A stretch of 64,000 nucleotides of DNA, from positions 496,001 to 560,000 of the forward strand of contig NZ_JFCB01000001.1 of the NCBI RefSeq assembly GCF_000725125.1, in the 5' to 3' direction. This DNA is from Streptomyces toyocaensis (GTDB lineage: Bacteria > Actinomycetota > Actinomycetes > Streptomycetales > Streptomycetaceae). The stretch's first letter is position 1. Every line of letters starts with the position of its first letter. Made by a program: the position numbers and the translations under genes. Positions 41,636-56,014 of this stretch are shown one piece after another. The notes under the pieces were generated by a model, which ran no database searches, was not told the DNA's origin, and saw only the letters and a program-made list of their open reading frames with translations.

Positions 41636-42259
41636 CTACGCCCGTACGGCGGACGTCACCGCGTCCCCCTGCGGTCCGGCGCCCGGCACCCGCCCGGTGA
41701 GGTCCGGGTCGCCGAACCGCGTGCGCAGGGCCTCGAAGGCCGTCACCTTGTCCTCGCCGAAGCGGCGGACGTGGGCGGCGTACTCGTCGGGGGAGAGGAA
41801 CGCCGACGGCCGGGACTTGCTGTGGAACTTGTCCGCGTACATCACCAGCCTCTCCTCCTCCGTGACCGCGAGGTAGTCGCCGGGCGGGAGGGGCAGGCCC
41901 TGGGACAGGATGTCGTGCCGGGTGACGCCCACTCCGGTGTGGTGGGAGCAGAAACGGCGCAGGGGCTCGGGGAAGCCTTCGCTCTGGAGGATCTCGTGGC
42001 CGAGGAGACCGTGCCTGATGTAGTTCTCGTGGTCCAGGCGTCCGTCGTCGTCGTAGAGACGGTAGACGCCGATGTCGTGCAGGAGGCAGCCGGCGCGGAC
42101 CAGCTCGGCGTCGAGGTGCGCGAGGCGGGGCGCGGCCAGGAGCTGCTCGGCGACGCCCCAGACGATCTCGCAGTGCGTGTGGACGAGGGCGAACGCCTCG
42201 GGGGTGGGCGCGTGCTTCTCGTGCAGCGCGCGGATCTCTTCGGGGCCCGGAATCCTCAT
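41636..42259 (-). CDS. HD-domain phosphohydrolase
   Basis: 207 residues from ATG at 42259 (MRIPGPEEIRALHEKHAPT); the frame upstream is open but lacks coding character. HD motif H-T-H ... C-L-L-H-D-I-G, then HGLLGHEIL and FCSHHTGVG give the metal-binding histidines and aspartate of HD hydrolases, which act on nucleotides or phosphoesters. MYADKFHSKSRPSAFLSPDEY is typical of the bacterial HDIG-type TIGR00295 group. Convergent with betT, 19 bases apart. Confidence 0.82.
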   Translation of the reverse strand: MRIPGPEEIRALHEKHAPTPEAFALVHTHCEIVWGVAEQLLAAPRLAHLDAELVRAGCLLHDIGVYRLYDDDGRLDHENYIRHGLLGHEILQSEGFPEPLRRFCSHHTGVGVTRHDILSQGLPLPPGDYLAVTEEERLVMYADKFHSKSRPSAFLSPDEYAAHVRRFGEDKVTAFEALRTRFGDPDLTGRVPGAGPQGDAVTSAVRA

Positions 42260-42429
42260 CGGGGGAGCGTAACAACCGTTCACCGGGCCGGGGCGGGCAG
42301 TTCCCGCGGTGCCCTTTTTCACGCGATCGGATGGTGCTCCGGGGAGCGGGCACCTGCCGGGTGCGCGGGCCGTTCGAGCTGGTGACGGGACGTGTCGTCC
42401 CTTCTCAGCACGGAAACGGGGAGCACATC

Positions 42430-42924
42430 ATGGAACTGGCCTTCCACCGCAACGCCGACGGCACGACGACCGGGCGCAACGAGGCCAACGGCTTCACCGT
42501 GACGCATGCCGAAGCGGAAGAGGTGAAGCGGCAGCTGTGCGAGGACGCCGGGTGGGAGTACACGCCTCCGCCTCCTCCCGTGCCGCCCGGGTTCCACCGG
42601 TTCTCGTTGGTGCACGACGACTTCCGGGACTCCGGGTTCGGTGACGAGCGGTACGCGGGGCTGCGGGCCCGTCCGCCGGAGGGGTGTGTGCCGGTCGACC
42701 GGGGGTGCTTCGCCCTGGAGTGCGAGCGGCCGGGGAAGACGCTGATGGACGCGGTCGCCGGCACGGTCGCGGATATCCGCCGCGATCACGGGCTGGTGAT
42801 GAACAGTCTGGGCGTCGAGAAGCCCGAGGAGTGGTTCGACACCGACACCAAGAACGGATACGCGGCGGAGATCGTCGCGCACCTGCTGGTGATGGCCGCC
42901 GACCGGGCCCGGCTGCTCGGGTAG
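42430..42924 (+). CDS. Conserved hypothetical protein
   Basis: 164 residues from ATG 42430 with GGGGAG six bases upstream. Starts MELAFHRNADGTTTGRNEANGFTVTHAEAEEVKRQLCEDAGWEY, has a run of prolines (residues 49-55) and ends with a helix EIVAHLLVMAADRARLLG. No family recognised; cytosolic and acidic. Confidence 0.65.
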   Translation: MELAFHRNADGTTTGRNEANGFTVTHAEAEEVKRQLCEDAGWEYTPPPPPVPPGFHRFSLVHDDFRDSGFGDERYAGLRARPPEGCVPVDRGCFALECERPGKTLMDAVAGTVADIRRDHGLVMNSLGVEKPEEWFDTDTKNGYAAEIVAHLLVMAADRARLLG

Positions 42925-42941
42925 GGGCGCAAGGACGTGGT

Positions 42942-42976
42942 CCGGCTACTCGATGCCACGGGGATCGAGTAGCCGG
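42942..42976. terminator. Hairpin terminator between convergent genes
   Basis: CCGGCTACTCGAT (42942-42954) pairs with ATCGAGTAGCCGG (42964-42976) across a 9-base loop, between the hypothetical gene and the CooC-like ATPase. Confidence 0.75.
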
Positions 42977-42992
42977 TTCAGGAAGGCCGGGG

Positions 42993-43955
42993 TCAGGACA
43001 CGGCCGCGGGGCCCGGTACGTAGTCCGGGTCCACCTGGGCCGCCAGGGACTCGCCCGTGCGCGCGTCCGCCCACGCGCGTGCGTTGCGGAGGTGGAACTC
43101 CACGGCGTGGCGGTGGAGCCGGTCCCAGTCGCGGGTCTGCGCGTCCACCGTCGCGCGCAGGACGGTCAGCGCGTGGTGGTTGTGCGGCTCCAGTGCGTCG
43201 AGCGCTTCCGACTCGGCCCGGCCCTGTTCCGCGGCGCGCACCCAGTCCGACTGCACCAGATGGGTCAGGAGGTCGTCGCCGACCTGTTCCTTGAGGAAGA
43301 GAAGGTCGTCCTCTCCGTTCACCTTGTTGCCGACGACCGCCAGGGGGATGCCGAACTCGCGTGCGTGGTCGCGGTACTGACGGTAGACCGAGACGCCCTT
43401 GCGGGTCGGCTCGGCGACAAGGAAGGTCATGTCGAAGCGGGTGAACAGGCCGGAGGCGAAGGCGTCGGCACCGGCGGTCATGTCCACCACGACGTATTCG
43501 CCGGGGCCGTCGACGAGGTGGCCGAGGTAGAGCTCCACCGCGCCCAGCTTGGAGTGGTAGCAGGCCACGCCCAGGTCGCTCTCGTCGAACTCGCCCGTGA
43601 CCATCAGGGGCACTCCGCCGGCCCGGGCGACGTGCCGCGTGTGCAGCTCGTCGTCGCCGAGAAGACGCAGCAGACGTGAGCCCCGGCCGGGCGGGGTCGT
43701 CTTGATCATGGACTCGGCGGAGGTGATGCGGGGGTTGGTGCCGCGTAAGAAGGCCTTGATGCCGGAAAGGGCCGGGCCCAGGGGAGGGGGTGTCGACGGG
43801 CTGTCCTCGTTGGGGGCGAGCGCCTGCGCCAGGTGCTGGTTGATGTCCCCGTCGATGGCGAGGACCGGGGCGCCGGAGTGGGCCAGGTGGCGGGTGAAGA
43901 GAGCGGACAGGGTGGTCTTGCCGCTGCCGCCCTTGCCGACGAACGCGATCCTCAC
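42993..43955 (-). CDS. CooC/ParA-like deviant-Walker ATPase
   Basis: 320 residues from GTG at 43955 (VRIAFVGKGGSGKTTLSALF). Deviant Walker A G-K-G-G-S-G-K-T-T at residues 7-15, LAIDGDINQHLAQAL switch I, YVVVDMTAGADAFASGLFTRFD switch II and VVGNKVNGEDD near the C terminus. This is the MinD/CooC group, which loads metal into enzymes or acts in partitioning. The Zur-like box 17 bases before the start suggests control by zinc, fitting a metal-insertion ATPase rather than a plasmid-type ParA; that link is inference. Confidence 0.8.
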   Translation of the reverse strand: MRIAFVGKGGSGKTTLSALFTRHLAHSGAPVLAIDGDINQHLAQALAPNEDSPSTPPPLGPALSGIKAFLRGTNPRITSAESMIKTTPPGRGSRLLRLLGDDELHTRHVARAGGVPLMVTGEFDESDLGVACYHSKLGAVELYLGHLVDGPGEYVVVDMTAGADAFASGLFTRFDMTFLVAEPTRKGVSVYRQYRDHAREFGIPLAVVGNKVNGEDDLLFLKEQVGDDLLTHLVQSDWVRAAEQGRAESEALDALEPHNHHALTVLRATVDAQTRDWDRLHRHAVEFHLRNARAWADARTGESLAAQVDPDYVPGPAAVS

Positions 43956-43971
43956 CAGCGCCTCGCGCTGT

Positions 43972-43986
43972 TGAAAATGAATGTCA
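43972..43986 (-). promoter_or_regulatory. Candidate Zur box
   Basis: TGAAAATGAATGTCA matches 13 of 15 positions of the actinobacterial Zur-type palindrome TGAAAATGATTTTCA, in an AT-rich patch directly before the CooC-like gene. Consensus recalled from memory. Confidence 0.45.
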
Positions 43987-44124
43987 TGTGTGCAGTTGTA
44001 GGGGTGGTCTCGGGGCCGCGTCAAATTCTTCGCGTCGTGTCCGGTGATCCTCACCCCGTCGAGCAGCCAGGGAGGCTTCACGCAGGTGATGGTGCCCGTG
44101 GGCGACCACCCACCCGGGCGGCCG

Positions 44125-44892
44125 TCAGCCGGCGACCAGTTCCCGGCGCACCTCGTGTCCGGACGGGGCGGCCGCCGCCACCCGCGACGTCCGCCACAGC
44201 CACAGCACGTCGCGGCCGAACGACCACACCAGGAGACCCAGTGCCAGCACCACCACGGCGACGCCGACCGCGTGCGGCAGCAGTGCCGCACCCGCCACCA
44301 GCAGCAGCACGCCCTGGAGCGCGGCCACCGTCTTGCGGGCCGTGCTCGGCGGCAGCGGGGCGGTCAGCCAGGGCCAGACCCGGGCCGCCGCGACGAAGCC
44401 GTAGCGCATTCCGCCGATCAGCAGCACCCACGGGCCCATCGCCATCGACACGTACACACTCAGCACCAGGATCAGGAACGCGTCCACCTCCATGTCGAAG
44501 CGGGCGCCCAGTGGGGTCGACGTACCGGTCCTGCGGGCCACCTTGCCGTCCACCCCGTCGAGGATCAGGGCCACGGCGGTCAGGCCCACGAACAGGGACA
44601 CGGGCGGGGAGTCCTGGAACGAGTCGGCGACCAGTGCGGTCACCCCGCCGACGAGGGTGGCCCGGCCGAGGGTGACCCGGTTCGCCGCACCGAACGAGCG
44701 CGACCCGGACCGGTGCAGGGCCCGGGAGAGCACCGCCCAGGTGGCGACAGCGAACGCGAGACCGGTCAGCCAGCCCGCGGGGCCCATGCCGATCGCCGTA
44801 CCGATCAGGGCCAGCAGCAGGATCTGCACGCCCGCCCCCACGGCGGTCTCCTGCTGTACGAGCCTCGCGTCGTCACTGTTGTTCAGGGCCAC
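44125..44892 (-). CDS. CDP-alcohol phosphatidyltransferase family protein
   Basis: 255 residues from GTG at 44892 after GGAGGA. Integral membrane enzyme with six to eight TM segments. The catalytic motif D-G-x2-A-R-x8-G-x3-D-x3-D is present as [12 protein letters not shown]...[10 protein letters not shown]. Such enzymes join CDP-diacylglycerol or another CDP-alcohol to a second alcohol to make phospholipids. It is divergent from, and 108 bp away from, the dehydrogenase that starts the FAPy cluster, and homologues may belong to that cluster. Substrate unknown. Confidence 0.85.
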   Translation of the reverse strand: MALNNSDDARLVQQETAVGAGVQILLLALIGTAIGMGPAGWLTGLAFAVATWAVLSRALHRSGSRSFGAANRVTLGRATLVGGVTALVADSFQDSPPVSLFVGLTAVALILDGVDGKVARRTGTSTPLGARFDMEVDAFLILVLSVYVSMAMGPWVLLIGGMRYGFVAAARVWPWLTAPLPPSTARKTVAALQGVLLLVAGAALLPHAVGVAVVVLALGLLVWSFGRDVLWLWRTSRVAAAAPSGHEVRRELVAG

Positions 44893-45000
44893 CGAGCATC
44901 CTCCGGCCGTATGACAGAGTCGATCAACGCCGCTACCTTGTGCGCGGCCTGTGCACCACTCGGTACGCGTGCAGGATCCCGATCGTTCAGGAGGACTTCG

Positions 45001-47792
<2,792 letters not shown>

Positions 47793-47796
<4 letters not shown>

Positions 47797-48845
47797 CCGA
47801 ACCGGCGACCGCCACCCAGCACAGCGGCACGATCCCGGCCCGGCCCGGCCACCGGGACGTCACGGACGCGGCAGCCGGCCGGCGAGGGGGCGACATGGAA
47901 CACGAGACCACCGGCACGGCCTTCGGAGCGTCGGTCATTCCGGGCGCCGGCCCCGCCGCGCCCAGCCGGGAGCGGGACACGCTGCGGCTGCGGGACACCG
48001 GCGAGGAGGAACCGGCCCGGTACGCCCCCGAGTGGCTCCAGCTGCGCGAACCGGCCGACGCCGCCGCCCGCTCGTACGGCCTGCTCGACCCGTTGCGGAT
48101 CCGGCTCGCCAACCTCCCGGGGCGGGCGGCGGACGGGCTCGTCATCCACGACATCGGGTGCGGCACCGGTTCGATGGGCCGATGGCTCGCTCCCCACCTC
48201 GACGGCGCCCAGCACTGGGTCCTGCACGACCGGGACCCCTACCTGCTGCACTTCGCCGCCGTCGCCTCCCCGCGCTCCGCCGCCGACGGCAGCCACGTCA
48301 CCGTGGAGACCCGGCGCGGTGACGTCGCCCGGCTCACCCCGGACGCCCTGTCCGGCGCCTCCCTGGTGACCGCCTCCGCCCTGCTCGACGTCCTCACGCG
48401 TGAGGAGGCCGGCGCCCTCGCCGCCGCCTGCGCGGGAGCGGGCTGCCCGGCTCTGCTGACCCTGTCGGTGGCCGGACGCGTGGAGCTGACCGCTCCCCAT
48501 CCGATGGACGAGGAGATCACCGAGGCGTTCAACGCCCATCAGCGGCGCGACGGTCTGCTCGGACCGGACGCGGTCACCGTCGCGGCCGAGGCCTTCGCCG
48601 AGCACGGGGCGACCGTACGGCTGAACCCGAGCCCCTGGCGGCTCGGGCCGGAGCAGGCCGAACTGACCGGGCAGTGGCTGCGGGGCTGGGTCGGTGCGGC
48701 CGTGGAGGAGCGGCCGGAGCTGGGGGCGCGCGCCGACGGATATCTGGCTGACCGTCTGGAAGCCTGTGCGGCAGGGGAACTGCGGGTCGTCGTTCACCAC
48801 AGTGACCTGCTCGCCCTGTGCAGGCCGGTGAACGGGGCCGCATGA
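47793..48845 (+). CDS. Class I SAM methyltransferase
   Basis: 350 residues; ATG 47793 overlaps the glycosyltransferase stop (ATGA) and has GGAGGG upstream. A 70-residue disordered N terminus precedes the Rossmann domain. Motif I is VIHDIGCGTGSMGRWLAPHL, motif II-like WVLHDRDPYLL, and SLVTASALLDVLTREEA marks the post-I acidic region. Target unknown. Coupled at both ends, so it is a core member of the cluster. Confidence 0.8.
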
Positions 48846-50236
48846 GCGGGGAGACGGCGGAGGCCACCGCGGAGGCGCCGTCCGGGCACGGGGAGGGCGG
48901 CTTCCGTCGACTGCTCGGGCGGCTCACCACCCGCACCATGCGGACCCGCCTGTGCATCCTCGCCGGTGCCGCGATCGTGGCGGTGCTGTTCTGGCGGCTC
49001 GGTACCGGTGCCTTCGTGGACGGGCTGCGCCGCATCGACGGCGCGACGCTGCTCGCGGCGCTGGCGATCGGGGCGGTCACCACCGCGTTCAGCGCGTGGC
49101 GCTGGGCGCTGGTGGCGCGGGGCATCGGCATCCGGCTCCCGCTGGCGGCGGCCGTCGCGGACTACTACCGCGCCCTGTTCCTCAACGCGGCCCTGCCCGG
49201 AGGCGTCCTGGGCGACGTGCACCGGGCCGTGCGGCACGGGAAGGACGCCGGCGATCTGGGGCGGGGGGTGCGGGCGGTCGTGCTGGAGCGTACGGCGGGG
49301 CAGCTCGCACTGTTCGCCGCCGGTGGTGTGGTGCTGGTGAGCATGCCGTCCCCGGTGCTCGGTGCGGTGCGGCAGGCGGCGCCGGTCGCCGGGCTCGGGG
49401 TGCTGGGGGCCTGCGCCGTGGTTCTGGCCCTGCGGATGAACCGGGCGCCGTCGGCGCGCGGGCGAGGGCCGGGGGTGGGGCGCGGGGTGCTCGGCGAGGC
49501 GCGTGAGGGGTTGTTCTCGCGGCGCAACGCGCCTGGCGTGCTGGTCTCGTCGGTCGTCGTGCTGGCCGGGTACGTCGCGATGTTCGTGCTCGCCGCGGAC
49601 GTCGTGGGCGTGGGTGCGTCGGTGGCCGAGTTGCTGCCGCTCGCGGTGCTGGCGCTGCTGGCGATGGGGCTGCCGCTGAACGTCGGGGGGTGGGGGCCCA
49701 GGGAAGGGGTCACCGCGTGGGCGTTCGGGGCGGCGGGGCTGGGGGCGGGGCGGGGGCTGACGGTTGCCGTGGTGTACGGCGTGCTGAGCCTGGTGGCGAG
49801 TCTGCCGGGTGCTGTGGTGCTTGTCGCCCGGTGGTACGTGGGTGTCCGCCGGGCCGGTGACCGAGCTTCTCCCGCCCCCGCCGCCCCTTCCCTTCCCGTC
49901 CCCGGGGGCGCTGACCCCGGACCCCCGGTCGGCCTTCGGCCTCGTCCTCGAACGCCGGACGGGCCGGGAGGTGACCCTCGGGTCGGCTCCAAGGCGCCCC
50001 CGTGGCCGGGGGGTTCCCCGCGGGCCGGTTCGAAGGTGCCGGGCGGGCCGGGGAGCGGCGACCGGGCCGGTTCGAAGCCGGACGGGCCGGGAGGTGGCCG
50101 CCGGGCCGGTTCTCAGGTGTCCGGGGTCAGCAGGGAGAAATACGCGCCGAAGGAATCCGTCAGGCTTGCCAGGAGTTCCCTGCCCTTTTCCGGTGAGCCC
50201 AGCGAAGGGCGGCCGATGACACCCGAATCCGTATAG
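48842..50236 (+). CDS. UPF0104/LPG-synthase-flippase-like membrane protein with repeat-derived tail
   Basis: 464 residues; ATG 48842 overlaps the methyltransferase stop. About seven to eight TM segments between residues 40 and 345, with YYRALFLNAALPGGVLGDVHRAVRHG and PLNVGGWGPREGVTAWAFG, the conserved loops of the AglD/MprF-N-terminal family that flips or transfers lipid-linked groups. From about residue 350 the sequence becomes proline/glycine-rich (GPGGDPRVGSKAPPWPGGSPRAGSK...); its DNA contains the common Streptomyces intergenic hairpin repeat (49926-49972). The tail overlaps the opposite-strand creatininase gene by 124 bp. It probably arose by loss of the original stop near 49860. Confidence 0.75.
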   Translation: MSGETAEATAEAPSGHGEGGFRRLLGRLTTRTMRTRLCILAGAAIVAVLFWRLGTGAFVDGLRRIDGATLLAALAIGAVTTAFSAWRWALVARGIGIRLPLAAAVADYYRALFLNAALPGGVLGDVHRAVRHGKDAGDLGRGVRAVVLERTAGQLALFAAGGVVLVSMPSPVLGAVRQAAPVAGLGVLGACAVVLALRMNRAPSARGRGPGVGRGVLGEAREGLFSRRNAPGVLVSSVVVLAGYVAMFVLAADVVGVGASVAELLPLAVLALLAMGLPLNVGGWGPREGVTAWAFGAAGLGAGRGLTVAVVYGVLSLVASLPGAVVLVARWYVGVRRAGDRASPAPAAPSLPVPGGADPGPPVGLRPRPRTPDGPGGDPRVGSKAPPWPGGSPRAGSKVPGGPGSGDRAGSKPDGPGGGRRAGSQVSGVSREKYAPKESVRLARSSLPFSGEPSEGRPMTPESV

Positions 50237-50880
50237 GCGGACATGCCGAGGGTGAGCAGATGACGTCGGTCGTCCGCGACGTGATCGGAGGTCTCGTAAC
50301 CGGGCCGGAGCAATTCGGGATGCGTGTGCAGAAGGATGGAGGTCTCGATTTCGCCCGCGTGCATGTCGGTGAGGAGCGAGGTGGCGACACCGGCCCGCTC
50401 GCACGCCGTCTCCCAGTCCTCCGGGGCCGGGAACAGCGCCATCCGCTCGCCCCGTACGGAGGATTCCTGAACGGCGTTGCCCAGCACGTAGTTCCCGCCG
50501 TGGCCGTTGACCAGCACGAGGGTGTCCACGCCCGAGCGGCGGAGCGAGTCGGCGACGTCCCGTACGACCGCGTGAAGTGTCGTGGAGGAGAGGGAGACGG
50601 TCCCCGGCCAGGCCGCGTGCTCGTGCGAGCAGGAGATGGCCACCGGAGGAAGGAGGTGCACCGGGTAGGCGTCGGCGATCTCCCGCGCGATCGCGCCGGC
50701 GACCAGCGTGTCGGTCGCCAGCGGCAGGAACGGACCGTGCTGCTCGTAACTCCCGACCGGAAGTACCGCGATCTGCCGTGAGACGCCGGCTCCCCGCTTC
50801 CGTACATCCTCTGTAGTATCCGCCGGCAACAGACCGTGTACCGGGCCGTATGCCGCCGACCGCTTTTGTGAACCACCCAT
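50113..50880 (-). CDS. Creatininase-family amidohydrolase
   Basis: 255 residues from ATG 50880. Zinc ligands and signature: VGSYEQHGPFLPLATDT, VLVNGHGGNYVLGN and LLTDMHAGEIETSILL. In this context the likely substrate is the formamide of FAPy, by analogy with archaeal ArfB-type deformylases and with the S. coelicolor neighbour of the FAPy-forming cyclohydrolase. Divergent from that cyclohydrolase gene with only 41 bp between starts. Creatinine itself is an unlikely substrate. A mycofactocin MftE-type peptidase role is the alternative, but no mft genes are present. Confidence 0.85.
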   Translation of the reverse strand: MGGSQKRSAAYGPVHGLLPADTTEDVRKRGAGVSRQIAVLPVGSYEQHGPFLPLATDTLVAGAIAREIADAYPVHLLPPVAISCSHEHAAWPGTVSLSSTTLHAVVRDVADSLRRSGVDTLVLVNGHGGNYVLGNAVQESSVRGERMALFPAPEDWETACERAGVATSLLTDMHAGEIETSILLHTHPELLRPGYETSDHVADDRRHLLTLGMSAYTDSGVIGRPSLGSPEKGRELLASLTDSFGAYFSLLTPDT

Positions 50881-50921
50881 AACGTCACGGCCTTTCGTCT
50901 CTGCTTAGGAACTCGGGAATC

Positions 50922-51581
50922 ATGACAGAAAAAGTAGGCGTACTCGGCAAGAAGCCTCCGCGGCGGACCGGTGTGGAACGCGTCGTGAATGCGCCGCTGC
51001 CCACCGTGTACGGGAAGTTCCAGGCGGTCGGCTACCTGGACCACGACCGCGGTGACGAGCAAGTCGCCCTGGTGTACGGCGATCTCGGCCCGGACCGGGT
51101 CCTCACCCGGCTGCACTCGGAGTGCCTGACCGGCGACGCCTTCGGTTCCCAGCACTGCGAGTGCGGTGACCAGCTGGCGGCGGCGCTGCGCGCGGTCGTC
51201 GCCGAAGGGGCCGGCGTGGTCGTCTACTTGAGAGGGCACGAGGGGCGCGGCATCGGCCTGCTCGCCAAGCTGCGCGCGATGGCCCTGCAGGCGGAGGGGC
51301 TGGACACCGTCGAGGCGAACCTGGCACTCGGCCTGCCCGTGGACGCCCGCGACTACGCCGTCGCCGCCGGCATGCTCCAGGACCTGGGCGTGCGGTCGGT
51401 GCGGCTGATGTCCAACAACCCGCGCAAGCGTGAGGCGCTGGTCCGGCACGGTGTCCAGGTCGCCGAGCAGGTGCCGCTGCTGATACCGCCGTGCGAGAGC
51501 AACATCACCTATCTGCGCACCAAGCGGGAGCGTCTCGACCACCACCTGCCCCACCTCGACGCGGTGGCGCACCTGTCCTGA
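50922..51581 (+). CDS. ribA: GTP cyclohydrolase II homologue of the FAPy-forming (Met120) type
   Basis: 219 residues from ATG 50922. Zinc cysteines C68, C79 and C81 in LHSECLTGDAFGSQHCECG; catalytic HEGRGIGLL; C-terminal LMSNNPRKREAL. In canonical GCH II the helix after this reads R-A-Y-A-L-Q; here it is R-A-M-A-L-Q with Met at position 120. S. coelicolor SCO6655, which has this methionine, releases FAPy (formyl group kept) instead of APy from GTP (published biochemistry, recalled). So this is probably not a riboflavin housekeeping gene but the first step of the local cluster. No ribB/D/E/H genes accompany it. Confidence 0.9.
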   Translation: MTEKVGVLGKKPPRRTGVERVVNAPLPTVYGKFQAVGYLDHDRGDEQVALVYGDLGPDRVLTRLHSECLTGDAFGSQHCECGDQLAAALRAVVAEGAGVVVYLRGHEGRGIGLLAKLRAMALQAEGLDTVEANLALGLPVDARDYAVAAGMLQDLGVRSVRLMSNNPRKREALVRHGVQVAEQVPLLIPPCESNITYLRTKRERLDHHLPHLDAVAHLS

Positions 51582-51591
51582 CGGCGCCCGG

Positions 51592-52821
51592 TCAGTGCGT
51601 CACCGCCTCGTGCACCAGCCGCTTGAGGTCCTGGAAGACGGTATGGGAGGACCTGGGCCGCACCTGCGTGCAGAACTGCACGGTCAGGTCGCGGCCCGGG
51701 TCGACCCAGAAGGTGGTGGTGGCCACCCCGCTCCAGCCGAAGCTGCCCGGAGCGGACGGGGACCGGGTGCGGGACGGGTCGATCACGACGGAGACCCCGA
51801 GACCGAAGCCGACGCCCTCGTTGCCGGGTTCGTCGTGCGCGGGGCGGCTGCCGAAGGCGCGCAGATCGGCGTTGCCGGGGAGGTGGTTGCGGGTCATCAG
51901 GTCCACGGTCGCGGGGGCGAGCAGACGCGTGCCGTCGAGTTCGCCGCGACGGCGCAGCAGCTCCATGAAACGGTGCAGGTCATGGGCGGAGGCCACCATG
52001 CCGCCGCTGCCGGACAGGAAACGGGGGCGTCCCCGCAGGGGCAGCCCCGGGATCGGCTCGATGCCGCCGTCGTCCGTTTCCCCGTACAACTCCGCGAGGC
52101 GCTCCGCCTGTTCCTCGGTGACCTGGAACCCCGCGTCGCTCATGCCGAGCGGCCGGAAGACGCGTTCGGCCAGGTACGCGTCGAGGGGGCGGCCCGAGAC
52201 CACTTCGATGATCCGGCCCAGTACGTTCGAGGCGACCGAGTAGTTCCACTGCGTTCCCGGATCGAACTGCAGGGGCAGGCTCGCGTACACGTCGGTCGTG
52301 CCGGCGAGGTCCGTCCCGGGCGCCACCGACGACTCCAGGCCGGCCGCGCGGTACAGCGCGTCGACGGGGTGGGCATGGTAGAAGGCGAACGTCAGCCCGG
52401 CGGTGTGCGTCATCAGATGCCGTACGAGGAGGGGGCCGGCGGCCGGACGGGTACGTACCCGGTCACCGGAGCCGCTCTCGTAGACGCGCGGCTCGGCGAA
52501 CGCCGGCAGGTGGCGGCCCACCGGGTCGTCCAGGGACAGCAGCCCCTCCTCCATCAGCATCAGCGCGCCCACGGCCGTCACCGGCTTGGTCATGGAGTAG
52601 ATCCGCCACAGCGTGTCGCTCTCCACCGGCAGCCCCGCCGTGACGTCCCGCGCCCCGTACGCCGTGAGGTGCGCGACCTGCCCGCCCCGGGCGAGCGCCA
52701 CGAGGAAACCGGGCAGCTTCCCCGCGTCGACCAGACGGGCGAAGTGCCGGTCCAGACGCTCCAGCGCCCCCGCGTCCAGACCGGCATCCTCGGGACCGGT
52801 CTCCTGCCGCAGCACTGTCAT
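51592..52821 (-). CDS. Serine hydrolase of the beta-lactamase/EstB family
   Basis: 409 residues from ATG 52821 (GGAGGAG upstream). S76-M-T-K79 is the SxxK nucleophile motif; WNYSVASNVLGRIIEVVSG carries the Y-x-N-type motif; SFGWSGVATTTFWVDP stands at the K-T-G position. No signal peptide, so it is an intracellular esterase or peptidase rather than a secreted beta-lactamase. Convergent with ribA (10 bases apart) and divergent from the PPOX gene. Confidence 0.85.
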   Translation of the reverse strand: MTVLRQETGPEDAGLDAGALERLDRHFARLVDAGKLPGFLVALARGGQVAHLTAYGARDVTAGLPVESDTLWRIYSMTKPVTAVGALMLMEEGLLSLDDPVGRHLPAFAEPRVYESGSGDRVRTRPAAGPLLVRHLMTHTAGLTFAFYHAHPVDALYRAAGLESSVAPGTDLAGTTDVYASLPLQFDPGTQWNYSVASNVLGRIIEVVSGRPLDAYLAERVFRPLGMSDAGFQVTEEQAERLAELYGETDDGGIEPIPGLPLRGRPRFLSGSGGMVASAHDLHRFMELLRRRGELDGTRLLAPATVDLMTRNHLPGNADLRAFGSRPAHDEPGNEGVGFGLGVSVVIDPSRTRSPSAPGSFGWSGVATTTFWVDPGRDLTVQFCTQVRPRSSHTVFQDLKRLVHEAVTH

Positions 52822-52869
52822 CGCTCTCCTCCGGGGAACGCCGGCCCGCCGCGGACCGTTGATCGAGTC

Positions 52870-53316
52870 ATGACCCAGGACGCCGAACAGAACGCACTGC
52901 TCGCCCTGCTCTCCGAGGGGCACGGCGGAGTGCTCGTCACCCTGAAGCGCGACGGACGGCCGCAGCTGTCGAACGTCATGCACGCTTACTACCCCGAGGA
53001 ACGCGTCATCCGCGTCTCGCTCACCGACGACCGGGCCAAGACCCGCAACCTGCGGCGGGACCCCCGAGCGTCCTACCACGTCACCACCCCGGACCGGTGG
53101 GCCTACACGGTGGCCGAGGGCACCGCCGAGCTGTCACCCGTCGCCGGGGGCCCGTACGACGAGACGGTGGAGGAGCTCGTCCGGCTGTACCGGGACATCA
53201 ACGGCGAGCACTCCGACTGGGAGGAGTACCGCGCGGCGATGGTCCGCGACCGGCGGCTGGTCCTGCGACTGCGGGTGGAACGGGCGTACGGCATCCCGCG
53301 CCGCGCCGGGACGTAG
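52870..53316 (+). CDS. PPOX-class F420/FMN-dependent oxidoreductase
   Basis: 148 residues from ATG 52870. Split-barrel flavin fold: GGVLVTLKRDGRPQLSNVMHAYY, VIRVSLTDDRAKTRNLRRDPRASYHVTT and YTVAEGTAELSPVA. Actinobacterial members usually bind F420 and reduce small substrates. Shares a 48-bp intergenic region with the divergent serine hydrolase. Confidence 0.85.
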   Translation: MTQDAEQNALLALLSEGHGGVLVTLKRDGRPQLSNVMHAYYPEERVIRVSLTDDRAKTRNLRRDPRASYHVTTPDRWAYTVAEGTAELSPVAGGPYDETVEELVRLYRDINGEHSDWEEYRAAMVRDRRLVLRLRVERAYGIPRRAGT

Positions 53317-53344
53317 CGGCCCCGGCGCGTGCGCGGACCTCCGC

Positions 53345-55738
<2,394 letters not shown>

Positions 55739-55966
55739 CGGTCTCCATCCGTCGGGCGGAGCCGCCGTCGCGGTCTCCGCCGGCGTCCTCCGGCTCGGTC
55801 CGAGCACTGGGGACAGGTGCGTCCGGCCGTCCTGCGCCGGCGCGGTCATGGCCGTGGTGCGCAGTCCGCCGAGGGCCCTCCCCGGCCGGGCCCCGCGCCA
55901 AGGCTAGGCTAGGCGCGGGGCGGCCACCTGCGCTTCTCCATTCCTGACCGGCCGAGGACATGACGC

Positions 55967-56006
55967 GGCCCCGGTCACGCCCGACGAAGGGCGCGTGACC
56001 GGGGCC
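55967..56006. terminator. Hairpin terminator of the zwf operon
   Basis: Perfect 14-bp arms (55967-55980 and 55993-56006) lie just beyond the stop of the histidine phosphatase gene, the last of the minus-strand pentose-phosphate operon. Confidence 0.75.
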
Positions 56007-56014
56007 GGCCGGTG

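Noticed and set aside
42993-44291. Longer version of the CooC-like ATPase starting at 44291
   Set aside because: The added region crosses the Zur-like box and part of the neighbouring phosphatidyltransferase gene and is not similar to any ATPase N terminus.
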